64,000 nucleotides of DNA, taken from positions 600,230-664,229 of the forward strand of contig KZ111155.1 in NCBI GenBank assembly GCA_002077045.2. Direction: 5' to 3'. This document shows positions 39,019 through 48,763 of the stretch, one piece after another. This stretch comes from Rachicladosporium sp. CCFEE 5018 (Eukaryota > Ascomycota > Dothideomycetes > Cladosporiales > Cladosporiaceae). Made by a program: the position numbers and the translations under genes. The notes beneath the pieces are model-generated. The model did no database searches. It was not told the DNA's origin and worked only from the letters and a program-made list of their open reading frames with translations. The first letter of the stretch is position 1. The number at the start of each line of letters is the position of its first letter.

Positions 39019-39417
39019 GGTGGCGGTGGTGAGGTGTGACCGATCGCTGTGGTCACGCGACCGAGGTAGAAAGCACGGAGTGAGCCTGGAATGAGTGGAG
39101 TGAAGGAAGGTCGCCGTCGCAAAAAGTTACTGGTCTGGAGACACACGACTCATGTGTCGGCGGTGCACGTCGAGATAAGGTGCTAGGTTTACGGCCCGTG
39201 AACGCCACGCGATAGAAGGTTCATGCAGGTCCATAGTGGTGGGGCAAGCCATTGGGAGAAAGTCGAACGATCGCTTGAAGCGACGGACGGCGTATTTGAC
39301 TTATTTGCGACAAGTCTTCACCCAACTCACTGTCTCTACCCCACTCTCCGACTGTGATCTGACCTTCAGCTCCTCAATCTCACTACTCCCACCCGATCCT
39401 CTCACACCAGCACAATC
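39019..39417. promoter_or_regulatory. Shared divergent promoter, SNU114 / ERG10
   Basis: A 399-base head-to-head spacer. The ERG10-proximal part (39330-39417) is strongly C/T-rich, a pattern common just upstream of highly expressed fungal genes. No specific site is claimed. Confidence 0.5.
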
Positions 39418-40614
39418 ATGGCCCTTCCACCCCCCGTCTACATCCTCTCCGCAACCCGCACTCCAGTCGGCTCCTTCCTCGGCTCCCTCAGCAGCCAAAC
39501 GGCGATCCAGCTCGGCGCACACGCCATCAAATCCGCCGTCTCCCTCGCCAAGGTGCCCGCGTCAGACGTGGACGAGGTCTTCTTCGGCAATGTTTTGCAA
39601 GCAAACCTTGGCCAGAACCCCGCGCGACAATGCACGATTCATGGTGGACTGCCAGAGAGCACAGTAGCGACGACAGTCAACAAAGTCTGTGCCTCGAGTG
39701 TGAAGGCTATCGCATTGGGAGCCCAGACAATCCTCACTGGCTGCGCTGAGGTAGTCGTAGCAGGCGGCGCAGAAAGCATGAGCAATGCTCCTCATTACCT
39801 AGCCAACATGCGCAATGGCGCCAAATTCGGCAATCAGGAGCTCGTGGACGGTGTGCTCAAAGACGGCCTCACAGATGCCTACAAAGCCGAGCACATGGGT
39901 CTGCAAGGCGAGGAGTGCGCTGAAGATCACGGCTTCAACCGCGAACAGCAGGACGACTACGCCATACGCTCTTACAAGAAAGCCCAAGCCGCGCAATCGG
40001 CTGGCAAATTTGACAGCGAGATCTCTCCCTACATCATCCCCGGCATCCGAGGCAAGCCAGACACCGTGGTAGATAAAGACGAAGAGCCGAAGAACTTCAA
40101 TGAAGCGAAGACGAAGACGCTGAAACCCTCATTCAAGAAGAGCGACGGCACTGTAACAGCCGCGAACGCCTCGCCGCTCTCCGATGGAGCTGCTGCACTA
40201 GTGCTGGCAAGCGAAGCATACGTGCAAAAGCACAACCTCAAACCCATAGCCAAGATCCTCGGCTGGGGTGACGCCGCACAAGCACCATCGAAATTCACCA
40301 CCGCGCCTGCACTTGCGATCCCCAAGGCGTTGAAGCACGCGGGGATCAAGCAGGAGGACGTGGATGCTTTTGAGATTAATGAGGCGTTCTCGGTTGTCGC
40401 GCTGGCGAATATGAAATTACTTGGTCTGAGTGAGGAGAAGGTCAACTTGCATGGTGGTGCAGTGGCACTCGGGCACCCGCTTGGGGGGAGTGGGGCGAGG
40501 ATTGTGTGTACGCTGCTTGGCGTGTTGAGAGAGACGGGTGGCAAGATTGGGTGTGCCGGGATCTGTAATGGAGGGGGTGGGGCGAGTGCGTTGGTTGTGG
40601 AGAGGCTGGAGTGA
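39418..40614 (+). CDS. ERG10: Acetyl-CoA C-acetyltransferase (acetoacetyl-CoA thiolase)
   Basis: A 398-aa single-exon thiolase. It condenses two acetyl-CoA to acetoacetyl-CoA, the first step of the mevalonate/ergosterol pathway, probably in the cytosol. The active-site nucleophile is Cys91 in NKVCASSVKA. The other signatures are EINEAFSVVALANMKLL, the HPLGGSGARI His, and the second catalytic Cys in GCAGICNGGGGASAL. There is no N-terminal presequence (it begins MALPPPVYILSATRTPVG) and no C-terminal peroxisomal signal, since it ends VVERLE. This favours the cytosolic Erg10 form over the mitochondrial or peroxisomal thiolases. Codon use at the 5' end is strongly C-ending, which suggests high expression. 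Confidence 0.95.
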   Translation: MALPPPVYILSATRTPVGSFLGSLSSQTAIQLGAHAIKSAVSLAKVPASDVDEVFFGNVLQANLGQNPARQCTIHGGLPESTVATTVNKVCASSVKAIALGAQTILTGCAEVVVAGGAESMSNAPHYLANMRNGAKFGNQELVDGVLKDGLTDAYKAEHMGLQGEECAEDHGFNREQQDDYAIRSYKKAQAAQSAGKFDSEISPYIIPGIRGKPDTVVDKDEEPKNFNEAKTKTLKPSFKKSDGTVTAANASPLSDGAAALVLASEAYVQKHNLKPIAKILGWGDAAQAPSKFTTAPALAIPKALKHAGIKQEDVDAFEINEAFSVVALANMKLLGLSEEKVNLHGGAVALGHPLGGSGARIVCTLLGVLRETGGKIGCAGICNGGGGASALVVERLE

Positions 40615-40882
40615 TTCCGAACCACGCTCGAAGTCAATTCGCTCGAAGTCAACAAGTCCATGGGAAGAGATCTGCGTGCACTTGCGTCGCCACACAGTCA
40701 GAATGCCCGGCTCGAGCCACGTCGCGCGAGGATAGCGGCGTGCGGAAACCTAGGACTCGCGACTAGCGGGTCCAAGCACGTCTGCAAGCGTAGCCACCGC
40801 TCAAGACACAGTCCCGGAGCGGAAGGAGCTTTAGGCCATGGCGAGATGGCAGGGATCCGTATTTACTGCATAGAAGCACGTA
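40615..40882. other. 3' spacer of ERG10
   Basis: About 270 bases without a supported gene, ahead of the decayed F-box-like block. Confidence 0.35.
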
Positions 40883-41528
40883 CTAGATATCCAGATTCCT
40901 ATAATTCCGTACAGCGCTCCAAGCAATCGGCTCAAAGTCCTCCCAATGCCTCATTTCCCGTCCCACTCTACACAGCTTCCGATCACAACCCCCACTGTCC
41001 CAATCCTCACACTCGCAATGAGGGATTGCGCTCCTGGCAGCTTGTCGAAGTCCCCACTTCACTGCTTCAACGCCCGTGCGCCACCAGCTCACGCGTCGAC
41101 CAGCGCCAGCCGGTACCGATGCCGCTCTACCTCGACGTATCTCTCATCGGTTCCTCGACCCCCTCTCCTTCGCAGCCGAAGAAAGCGAAGCCCGTCAGAT
41201 TTGGGTTCGTGGCGGCCCACGAAGACAAGCGGCACCATGAGCCCATGTCTTCGTGTTCGGGCGTACAACGTGTCAGGCTTAGTCGCTGGACCGATGCGGT
41301 TTGTGTGCTGAGGAGACGCGTGAGCGCTGGGAGCGAGACGTAGAAACGGTCTATGATGAGCGTTTGGAGCTGGATGGGCCGCAGACTGGTTACTAGAGTT
41401 TGCAGCTCGGTCGTGGGAATGTCGCTTGGATCAACGTTTGTATTGAAGTCGATGCTGTGGCCGAAGCTCAGACTCAAGTACTGCAGGCTGGGCATCACAG
41501 TCAGCCAGTTCGAGAAGCCCGGACCCAT
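40883..41528 (-). pseudogene. Decayed F-box/LRR-like gene, copy A (5'-truncated, frameshifted)
   Basis: Fragments in different frames align in order with copy B. The ATG-led frame from 41528 has SNWLTVMPSLQYLSLSFGHS, LQTLIIDRFYVSLPALTRLL and VQRLSLTRCTPEHEDMGSW, ending at a TAG at 41129-41127. A second frame continues with ERHRYRLALVDA, and a third with SWWRTGVEAVKWGL to DFEPIAWSAV and a TAG at 40883. Copy B has the equivalent WWRSGPEAVKNSL and EHEPIAWSGL. Two frame changes (near 41135 and 41095) and the absence of any F-box upstream show that it is a remnant. Transcription and function are unlikely. The intergenic sequence 41529-41922 between the copies has no clear coding remnant. Confidence 0.7.
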
Positions 41529-41922
41529 TCCGTTGCGCCGTACTCCGAGTCGTTGTTGCCCATATGCCAGTACGTGACTTAGGAGGACTCGGCTTTGAGG
41601 GTCCTGAGACGAGGTAGGAAGTGATAGCTCACACTGCGTGGCAAATCGTACGCGCTAGGTACGGAAGCCGCCTCGCCGTGGTCGGTGAAAAGGGATTCAG
41701 TGCTCGAGGCGCCTCCCGCGTACTCTATCGCATACTACGGACGTTCCGGAGGAGGACCGGCGACAGAACGTAGTAAGCAATCGGCATCCGTGGTGCCTGT
41801 TTGGAGTCTTTGCGAGCCTGCTGCATGAGGTAGACTTGCTTGAAAGAATGTTTGTATAGCCCACACTCTCGCCACTGTGGGCTTTCGGACAAACACTATT
41901 CTTACGTACCCTCGGCGCCGCA

Positions 41923-43278
41923 TCAGAGATAGACGTGAATTCGATGGGCGACACCAGAGCAGGGCTGTGTGTGGCTACTGAAGTTCAGTCCGCTCCACGC
42001 GATCGGCTCGTGTTCAATCCAGTCTGCGACATTGCGTCCTATATCACAGGGCCAACGGCAACAGACGGACGGGTTGTTGACCAGGCAGTCACAGTCCGGC
42101 AAGACGCCATGACTAGCGTCTTCGAGACTGTTCTTGACTGCCTCGGGACCCGATCGCCACCAGCTAGCAGGATCAAGTGCTATCACTGTCTCATGCGCAA
42201 GATCATCACCATTCTCTGCACCCTCTACCGGACTATTCAGCAAGTCAGGCGGTGTGACCACCTCACGACTGTCGAAGAAGACGAAGTCTGAGAGCGCGAG
42301 AGTCCTCGCCACCCAGGCGAAGAGCGCTGACCACGCGCTGGGACTTTCCTCAAGCTAACAGCGGGTGAAGGCTAGCCGCCGCAGAGATGGGGCTTGCGAC
42401 TCGAGGATTCGGGTGAGAGGTGCGGTAGCCACACGGAATCTATCCAGGACCAGAGTCCGTAGCTTAGCATGTCGTAAACCGTTGACCAGTCCTGTCACGG
42501 TCACATCGAGTGGCTGCGATTGCTTAGGACTATGCATAAGGTATCTCTGATTGACCTGGAGCCAGTTCCAGCATCACCGTTCAGCTGAATGACTTGCACA
42601 GATGTGAGCGAGTGTGGGCAAGCCAGAGTCAAGCTAGGCCTGTCTGACGTCGTCCCATAACTCTGTATCCGTGTGAGTAGTGGGGAAGCCGTGAGGGTCC
42701 TAAGCGCAGGGTCTAATCTGTGTGATGGACGCAATAAGCCCGGCTGCAACGTGTCAATAAGTCCTGCGGCAGACTCATAAATTCCTGAATCGCACAATCA
42801 CGCCCTTTTTCCCTCTCTCGAGACACGAGAGCGCCTCCGTCAGCTTCTCGGCCAGTATATTGCCCCGGCGCGTCTTCCGCCTGTCGTCATCAGCCAACGC
42901 TTTCGCAGCGCGCCATGCATCACCGTTCCCATCGCGATGCTTGGACATCAGGAGCAAAGCGTCCCTCTGTGGTTAAGGCGGGAATCAGATCTCGACGTAG
43001 CCGCGGAGGAGGTATGGGTATTTGGCTACGCTACTCAGCAGTTCAAGGTCAGAGCGAGTGTAGACTAAGCACTTCCCGGTGTTGAGAGCGGCGCGATAGA
43101 TCTCGAGACTGTGCGCGTAGAGTGCGCGTGCCGAGAGGCGAAAGGCTGATAGACCTTCGTTCGACAGCTCACTGGCTATCATGGTGATGAGCTCGGCAGG
43201 TAGGGCGGCTAGACCAGATGTCGGATTAGCGCGGTCTAGGGCTACATCGACGGCCGGAAGCTCAGGGGTACGATACAT
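41923..43278 (-). pseudogene. Decayed F-box/LRR-like gene, copy B (several frame breaks and an in-frame TAG)
   Basis: The ATG at 43278 opens a 97-codon frame with an F-box (LAALPAELITMIASELSNE, then LSAFRLSARALYAHSLEIYR), stopped at 42985. Family-like sequence then resumes in other frames: KLTEALSCLERGKKGVIVRF (to 42775), PSLTLACPHSLTSVQVIQLN (about 42580-42640), and LRTLVLDRFRVATAPLTRIL down to TRC followed by TAG at 42357-42355. The frame continues past that TAG without a shift through ALFAWVARTLALSDFVFFDS, SWWRSGPEAVKNSL and WIEHEPIAWSGL, to a stop at 41923. At the TAG, copy A has Thr. One stop and at least two frame changes make this a pseudogene. The N-terminal 97 aa could be translated alone as a bare F-box. 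Confidence 0.72.
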
Positions 43279-43685
43279 CTTGGCCACAGGGCTGTTGAAA
43301 TACTGATGTTAGAATGGGCCGCAGCATGTTGAACAGGCCGCGGAAGAATAGCCCGTCGAGATGTCAATGAAGCTCAGACCAGGTCGCTTAACAGATATAA
43401 GCGAGATGCAATATGGACAGAGCCGGGATCTGTAGAAACTTTTGAAAGCTACACATCCGAGGAATGGCCACTGTGTGCGTCTAAGCTGGTACTCCTGGGT
43501 GCAGCCCATGGGGTACCGGAAGCATGAATCATTAGCAAGTTGACGCCCTGTAATGCTTGGTAGCATTTGTCGAAGTGCGTCAGTCTACCTGTATCGCCTC
43601 CCATGGCGTTTCCATGTATGCCGAAGCGCCCCCGCTGTGCAAGCAACCAGTATTCATTATCCATGCATCGCTGTGGTCGTACCAC
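43279..43685. other. Spacer between F-box remnant and UBA3
   Basis: About 400 bases. Overlapping frames on both strands have no domain features. It probably contains the UBA3 3' UTR and the old F-box promoter. Confidence 0.35.
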
Positions 43686-45058
43686 TCATCGGAAGCGCAC
43701 CTTGTACCTGAAGGCAATCGTGAACGCCGGGTCTGTCACCGCCATCTCCTCCCCATCATCCAGCAGCTCCTTAAGCTTCCGCTTCAAGTTTGGTCTCGTC
43801 TGCTCCTCCAGACTGGCAGGACTGGAGTAGTACAGCGACTTCTGGCCTGTGCTTACGTTGGGCTTCTTCAGCTGACTCTCAGGTCTCTCGGCGAAGCTCT
43901 CCACTAGCGCCTCGAGAGTCTGCTCCGGATCGATCGACAGGTCCTTTGGCAGATTGCCGCACACTGGGCAGTCCTCCTTCCTCTCAGCCTCGAATGTGAA
44001 TGTGTAGACGCCGGCGTCGCCAGTGTACTGCATGTAATTATTCGTTCCAGGCATGCCAATACAAGGTGCAGCACTCGTGACCAGCTTGAAAGCCTCGTTA
44101 CAACAGGACGCTGCAATGATAGCATTCGTCGACGCGATCGCCGGGATGATGTTCTTGACGACGCCTTGAGTCATGCTGTAGGTCACACCCTCGATGTTGA
44201 ACTCCTTCGCTCGGCCGAGGGCTTTCTCATACAACCAAGTGATGTGAGCTGGGTCGTCAGTGTCAAGCACAATGTCCTTACGCTCCTCCTCCCACTTGAT
44301 GATGTGTGCCCACTCAATGCAATGCTGTGGTTGACGCGGGATGGTGGCAAGTGTGCAGAGTGGCACAGCTGCCCGGGGTGCGTGCATGTCGAGTTGACAC
44401 TCGATGCAAGAAGTCATCGTGGGCAAAATCACGCGAGACTGACCCTTGAAGCCTTCGGTGCCGCCGTCGATGAGTGGCTTGAGCGAGTCCGGGTTGTCCA
44501 TGTCTACCATGCCGACGAGTGTGGCGTTGATCCAGCGGCGAGCTTCGATACTGTCAAGACCGCAGATGACAACGTTGAACTGCATGTAGTAGTCTTCGTC
44601 CTAGCTTCGGGATCAGTACATCAATCGCCACCACAGGTAGCGTCACAACCGACCTTGTCTTGGATCTTGCCAACGTACGGCGTGATCTGACATCCAGGCA
44701 CTCTCTTCATCACGAATTCGGCCGCCACTGTAGCCTTTGCGTTGCCGACGTCCTTTGCGCGGAACAGAAATTGCCTGTTCAGGTTCGAGACATCAATCGT
44801 GTCCATGTCGATCACATCGATGTTCTTGAAGCCGGACAGTGCAAGGTTCTTCAAGATCTCGCATCCCAGACCGCCAGCTCCAATGACAAGGATGCGAGCA
44901 CCACTGAGGCTGGCGATAGCTACCTCACCAGGGACGAAAGCTTCCGGATCTGTGTACGCGCCAGGCCGGGACAGCAACATGTTGAGGTGCTTCCATTTGG
45001 CGCGGTCTGACCCATGGCCATTCATGACAGGCGTATTGGGCGCCATCACAGCCGCCAT
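43686..45058 (-). CDS. UBA3: NEDD8-activating enzyme E1 catalytic subunit Uba3
   Basis: A 439-aa protein from exons 45058-44654 and 44600-43686. The 53-nt intron has the less common donor GTCGGT. With its partner Ula1/APPBP1 it adenylates NEDD8/Rub1 and passes it to Ubc12 for cullin neddylation. The nucleotide-binding GAGGLGCE is at residues 60-67, followed by DMDTIDVSNLNRQFLF. CxxC zinc ligands are present (SCIEC, and PVCGN with nearby cysteines). The catalytic Cys is in PLCTLATIPRQPQHCIEW. The C-terminal ubiquitin-fold domain (about 350-439) is present. Length and layout match fungal orthologues (about 430 aa). Its product would modify the cullin of SCF complexes, which the F-box proteins in this window would join; that link is functional only in general. 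It is head to head with TEL2. Confidence 0.94.
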
Positions 45059-45269
45059 GATGATAGGTAGTGTGATGTTGGACTGAAGTCATCGTTTGAC
45101 AGCGTGGAAGTCAACTTACAGCGAGACCACTGGCCTAAGGCAGACATTCTGCCTGAGGCAGCCGCGACCGAGACATCAACGGCAGCCTACTTTCATCTTT
45201 CATTCACAATAGCATCGCATTTCCACGACACAGAAGCCTTGTGCTGATCGTCATGTGTGCTGAAGTAGG
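45059..45269. promoter_or_regulatory. Compact divergent promoter, UBA3 / TEL2
   Basis: Only 211 bases separate the two start codons, so the promoters must overlap. No specific site is claimed. Confidence 0.5.
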
Positions 45270-48200
45270 ATGGAAGATCTTCTGAAGGCTGCGCGGACGG
45301 TCGACCGCAATGCCTCTGCGAAGGAGAACCATCTCACGGCCATCGATCGCATTTCTGAGCCATTGCGAAGTATCTCCAAAGGACCTTTCGATGGATCGAC
45401 GACACGTCCTACCCCATCAACATTGGCGCTTGTTTTCGGGAAGCCTCGAACTGCGAAAGAGGTGCTAAATATCTTACGTGCAGAGCCGAGCCCTTCGCAA
45501 TTGATAGCCTCACTCTCTGCTTTATTGGAACCAGCAAGTCTCGATGATGCCTTCGAACTCAGCTGTCCTGGACCACTGCAGGCGCAGATAGTCAACACTC
45601 TCCTCACTCTGATCGTTCCCAATTTCTGGTCAAGCTCGGATCGCGAGATCAAGGGACTGCTGAGAAGCTCTTTGTCGACGGTGACTGCTATCAGCGCAAT
45701 CGTTTCCAGCATCCAAGCACTGATCGTACGACTCAAAGCCAAGCGCAAGGCCCAAGATACGGCGAGATGTGTAGACCTTATTTCGGTGCTGTCTGAGGTG
45801 CTGAAACCAGACAATCGTGTTCATGAGATATATGCCTCGCTGAGCAGCACTTCAACAGCCAAAGTGAAGCTGGACCTTGCCTGGAAGTCATTCGCAAACA
45901 CCATTGGCTCCGGCAAAGTGCTCGGTGTGGTCGCCGAGGCAGAGGATGTACTACCAGACACGAGTCTCGACAAGCATCATAGATGGCTGGCCTCGGGCAG
46001 CGAGTACGCAGCATGGCTTGGCCGTAGCATAGCGTACCTTTCAGTCGAAGAGCTTGCAACACAAGATTTATCGACGTCTCAAGCACTATCTCAGCTTCTC
46101 GCTAGGGCCCTAGCTATAGGCCATGCTTCACCGTTCATAGCCGCCCTACATACAGCTCTCCTGCAGCAGCTCGTTGATTCAACCCCCACGTCCGTCACAG
46201 CATTGAATTACACAACACAGTCCTTACCAGCACACTCGAAGCGAGCGTTCCTAGAATATACCATGCGCTGGCTGGCCACAGTCGTCTCCCCGAGGGATGC
46301 AGATTGGTTCCTGCCGGCGTCATCCTCGCAAGACGTCTCTGCAGCGGCCTACCTCGTCGATGCAGTTGTCGCTGATGATCAGACAATGCAGCGCCATCTG
46401 ATCACATTCTCCACCGACTCAGCAATATCGAGCTCATTTCCTTTCGCCATACGCCGAGCCGTACTCGCTGTGATCTCCCGTGATGGAGACGACACACTGC
46501 ACACCTTCTTCGAGGACATCTTGCGAAGCTTTAGCGACCCGCTATTCATTAAGCACGCACCTACGATACAGCAGGAAAGTATGGCACAGACTCTGCTAGT
46601 CGCAGCTGGGTACATACACCGTACCACTCCTGCGGCGCTTCTTACGCTAGTGCGCTCGTCTGGCCACATGCAAGGAGTCAGCAACCGACTGGACGCTTCC
46701 AACACCCGCGCCAGATGGCTGGGTATGATTGTCGGTACTGCACTTTCTGGGCTTGTTGACAAGGATGGGATGAAGATGAACTTCGGCACGGACGACATGC
46801 AGACGACCGAGGCACAGCGATATCTTGATCTAGTGAGGGTTGATGACGAGATCGGTTCCCGTGAGTGTCTGCTGAAGCTCACCAAGTCGGATGCTGTAGC
46901 GCGACGACCACGTCATAAACATGATAAGCGGACGACTACACTGCCTGTGATCGATGGCAAGCCTACCTTTGGTCCACTACGACCACCTCAAGCGCCTGTG
47001 CAGACCGAAGTCGTAGGTGCCAAGGTCACGGAGATCGTCGATAGCTCGTCTGACGCGGACGATGACTTGAAGCCGTATGCTAAGCCAGACAGTGACCCTG
47101 AAGACAGCGATGAGGATGCAACGCTGGTCAATCGCAACAAGACCCGACCTCCAGTGTACATTCGAGATCTGATGACAATGATGAGAGACACTGAGAACCA
47201 TGGACCATTCACACTAGGTCTACAACACGCTGCTAGTCTGATCAGACGCAAGATCGGCTTCGGCAAGGAAGTCTCCGACCACGCAGAGGAGTTGGCACGG
47301 ATACTGTGCAGTCTACAAGACCCATTTGACACTGATGACTTCGACGAGCTGAAGCTGCAAGCCCTGATTGCGGTCGCCATGAGTAGTCCGACCACCGTCG
47401 CACCATGGCTGGGTCGACAGGCTTTCGTCGGTGAATACTCCATCGCGCAACGCTGCGTCATGCTCACCGCTCTCGGGCTTAGTGGACGTGAGCTCGCGGG
47501 TCTCCGAGAGCCAGATGAGCTGAACCCAATCTCGTCGAAACCATCGTTTCCGAGCAAGCAGCTGCCCTCGCACCTGCATGACGCCTACGCACCGTCGACC
47601 CGCCGCCTCGAAGCTGCACACACATCTTTAGAGAAGTCTCTCATCGAGCCTCTAGCACTACAAGCGGCGGACCAAAGCACAGCGCACCTCAACGCAGTCA
47701 AAGTCCGCACATTCTCCTCGCGCATGGAGACTGCTCGCACGAAGCGTAAAGCATCGCCGAACGGTCTGGCCAAGATCTTTCCGCAGTGCTACTTCACTCC
47801 TCTGATACGAAGCTACCAGCAAGACATCGCAGCGTACGGATCTGGGAGCGTGTGGGCCAGTGCACCGTTCCTGCTCGTCACGCTGTTGAAGACACTGGCA
47901 CTACTGCTGCATGCTTCCGGGCCGGCTACGCTAGCGTTGCGGGATGTGACGGAGGAGTTCTGGCAGATGCTGCTGTCGCTGCGGGTCCAGGCGCTGGGCG
48001 ACATCACTGTGCTTGAGGGTGTACTGTTCGGCTTCTTGACACTACTGGAGGTCAATACGAATCGACAGCATCTGGCTGATGAGTTCTCGAAGCAGGTGAT
48101 GGAGACGCGGGACTGGGTCGATATGGTGTTTGAGCGCACTGGCGCCAGTGGGCTGGTAGATCAAGAGGGAACGGGCGAGGAAGCCAAGGTCAGGACGCTC

Positions 48201-48281
48201 GCTGCTGGGGTGCTCGTGAGGGCTGGCGAGATCATGGAAGCATCGAGAGCGGCTTTCATGGGTGGTATGAGTGACTACTAG
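45270..48281 (+). CDS. TEL2: Telomere length regulation protein Tel2 (TELO2)
   Basis: A 1003-aa single-exon alpha-solenoid protein. Tel2 forms the TTT complex with Tti1 and Tti2, which with Hsp90 stabilises PI3K-like kinases (TOR, ATM/Tel1, ATR/Mec1). The N-terminal two-thirds are HEAT-like helices, for example LHTALLQQLVDSTPTSVTAL. An acidic linker (SSSDADDDLKPYAKPDSDPE) leads to the conserved telomere-length-regulation domain at about 630-745: RPPVYIRDLMTMMRDTE, AASLIRRKIGFGKEVSDHAE, QDPFDTDDFDELKLQALIAV and YSIAQRCVMLTALGLSGREL. The C-terminal solenoid includes FFPLI-like YFTPLIRSYQQDIAAYG. The acidic linker is where CK2 sites lie in relatives. The call is firm from the domain order and length. 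Confidence 0.9.
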   Translation: MEDLLKAARTVDRNASAKENHLTAIDRISEPLRSISKGPFDGSTTRPTPSTLALVFGKPRTAKEVLNILRAEPSPSQLIASLSALLEPASLDDAFELSCPGPLQAQIVNTLLTLIVPNFWSSSDREIKGLLRSSLSTVTAISAIVSSIQALIVRLKAKRKAQDTARCVDLISVLSEVLKPDNRVHEIYASLSSTSTAKVKLDLAWKSFANTIGSGKVLGVVAEAEDVLPDTSLDKHHRWLASGSEYAAWLGRSIAYLSVEELATQDLSTSQALSQLLARALAIGHASPFIAALHTALLQQLVDSTPTSVTALNYTTQSLPAHSKRAFLEYTMRWLATVVSPRDADWFLPASSSQDVSAAAYLVDAVVADDQTMQRHLITFSTDSAISSSFPFAIRRAVLAVISRDGDDTLHTFFEDILRSFSDPLFIKHAPTIQQESMAQTLLVAAGYIHRTTPAALLTLVRSSGHMQGVSNRLDASNTRARWLGMIVGTALSGLVDKDGMKMNFGTDDMQTTEAQRYLDLVRVDDEIGSRECLLKLTKSDAVARRPRHKHDKRTTTLPVIDGKPTFGPLRPPQAPVQTEVVGAKVTEIVDSSSDADDDLKPYAKPDSDPEDSDEDATLVNRNKTRPPVYIRDLMTMMRDTENHGPFTLGLQHAASLIRRKIGFGKEVSDHAEELARILCSLQDPFDTDDFDELKLQALIAVAMSSPTTVAPWLGRQAFVGEYSIAQRCVMLTALGLSGRELAGLREPDELNPISSKPSFPSKQLPSHLHDAYAPSTRRLEAAHTSLEKSLIEPLALQAADQSTAHLNAVKVRTFSSRMETARTKRKASPNGLAKIFPQCYFTPLIRSYQQDIAAYGSGSVWASAPFLLVTLLKTLALLLHASGPATLALRDVTEEFWQMLLSLRVQALGDITVLEGVLFGFLTLLEVNTNRQHLADEFSKQVMETRDWVDMVFERTGASGLVDQEGTGEEAKVRTLAAGVLVRAGEIMEASRAAFMGGMSDY

Positions 48282-48763
48282 ATATATCGCACTTTACATC
48301 AGGTAACAGCGCTACGTGATAGCTCATGTCTTCAAAGATGTTCCGTGTATCTGCTTGCTCCTCATAGCATCGTGATCCTTGGAAGTGAAGTGAATGAACC
48401 TGCGGGTCGACCCGGTCTCAATATGGTATAGCTTAGTTGACCTATGTGGAGCCGAGCACTTTACATGAGCTCAGTCGCATCACCAACTACTTATATGTTG
48501 AACCTGCTACCTTTTCGCCATACCCATCCTACCACCACCGTACAAACTAGGACTGACTGGCCGCGTCTATTTGAGCGCATCTATCGATCGCTCGTCCGGC
48601 AACCTTGCGAACGAACACGACATATTACCTAGTCTGTAGGCATTGAGGAGGCTGCGGTACTTCACCACGTAGCGCATCGCAGGCTCACTGCGCACGCACC
48701 GAAGGCGAATGAGAACAGGGGATCGGGAAGCTCGCGCGGCGCGTGGGAGCGCAGGGGGGGAAG
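48282..48763. other. Spacer between TEL2 and TAF2
   Basis: About 480 bases, head to tail. It should contain the TEL2 3' UTR and the TAF2 promoter. A plus-strand frame at 48444-48632 has no recognisable features. Confidence 0.4.

Noticed and set aside
18318..42357. Alternative genetic code or systematic stop reassignment
   Set aside because: The internal stops are of three kinds (TGA, TAA, TAG), and all long housekeeping genes are free of internal stops and end with ordinary ones.
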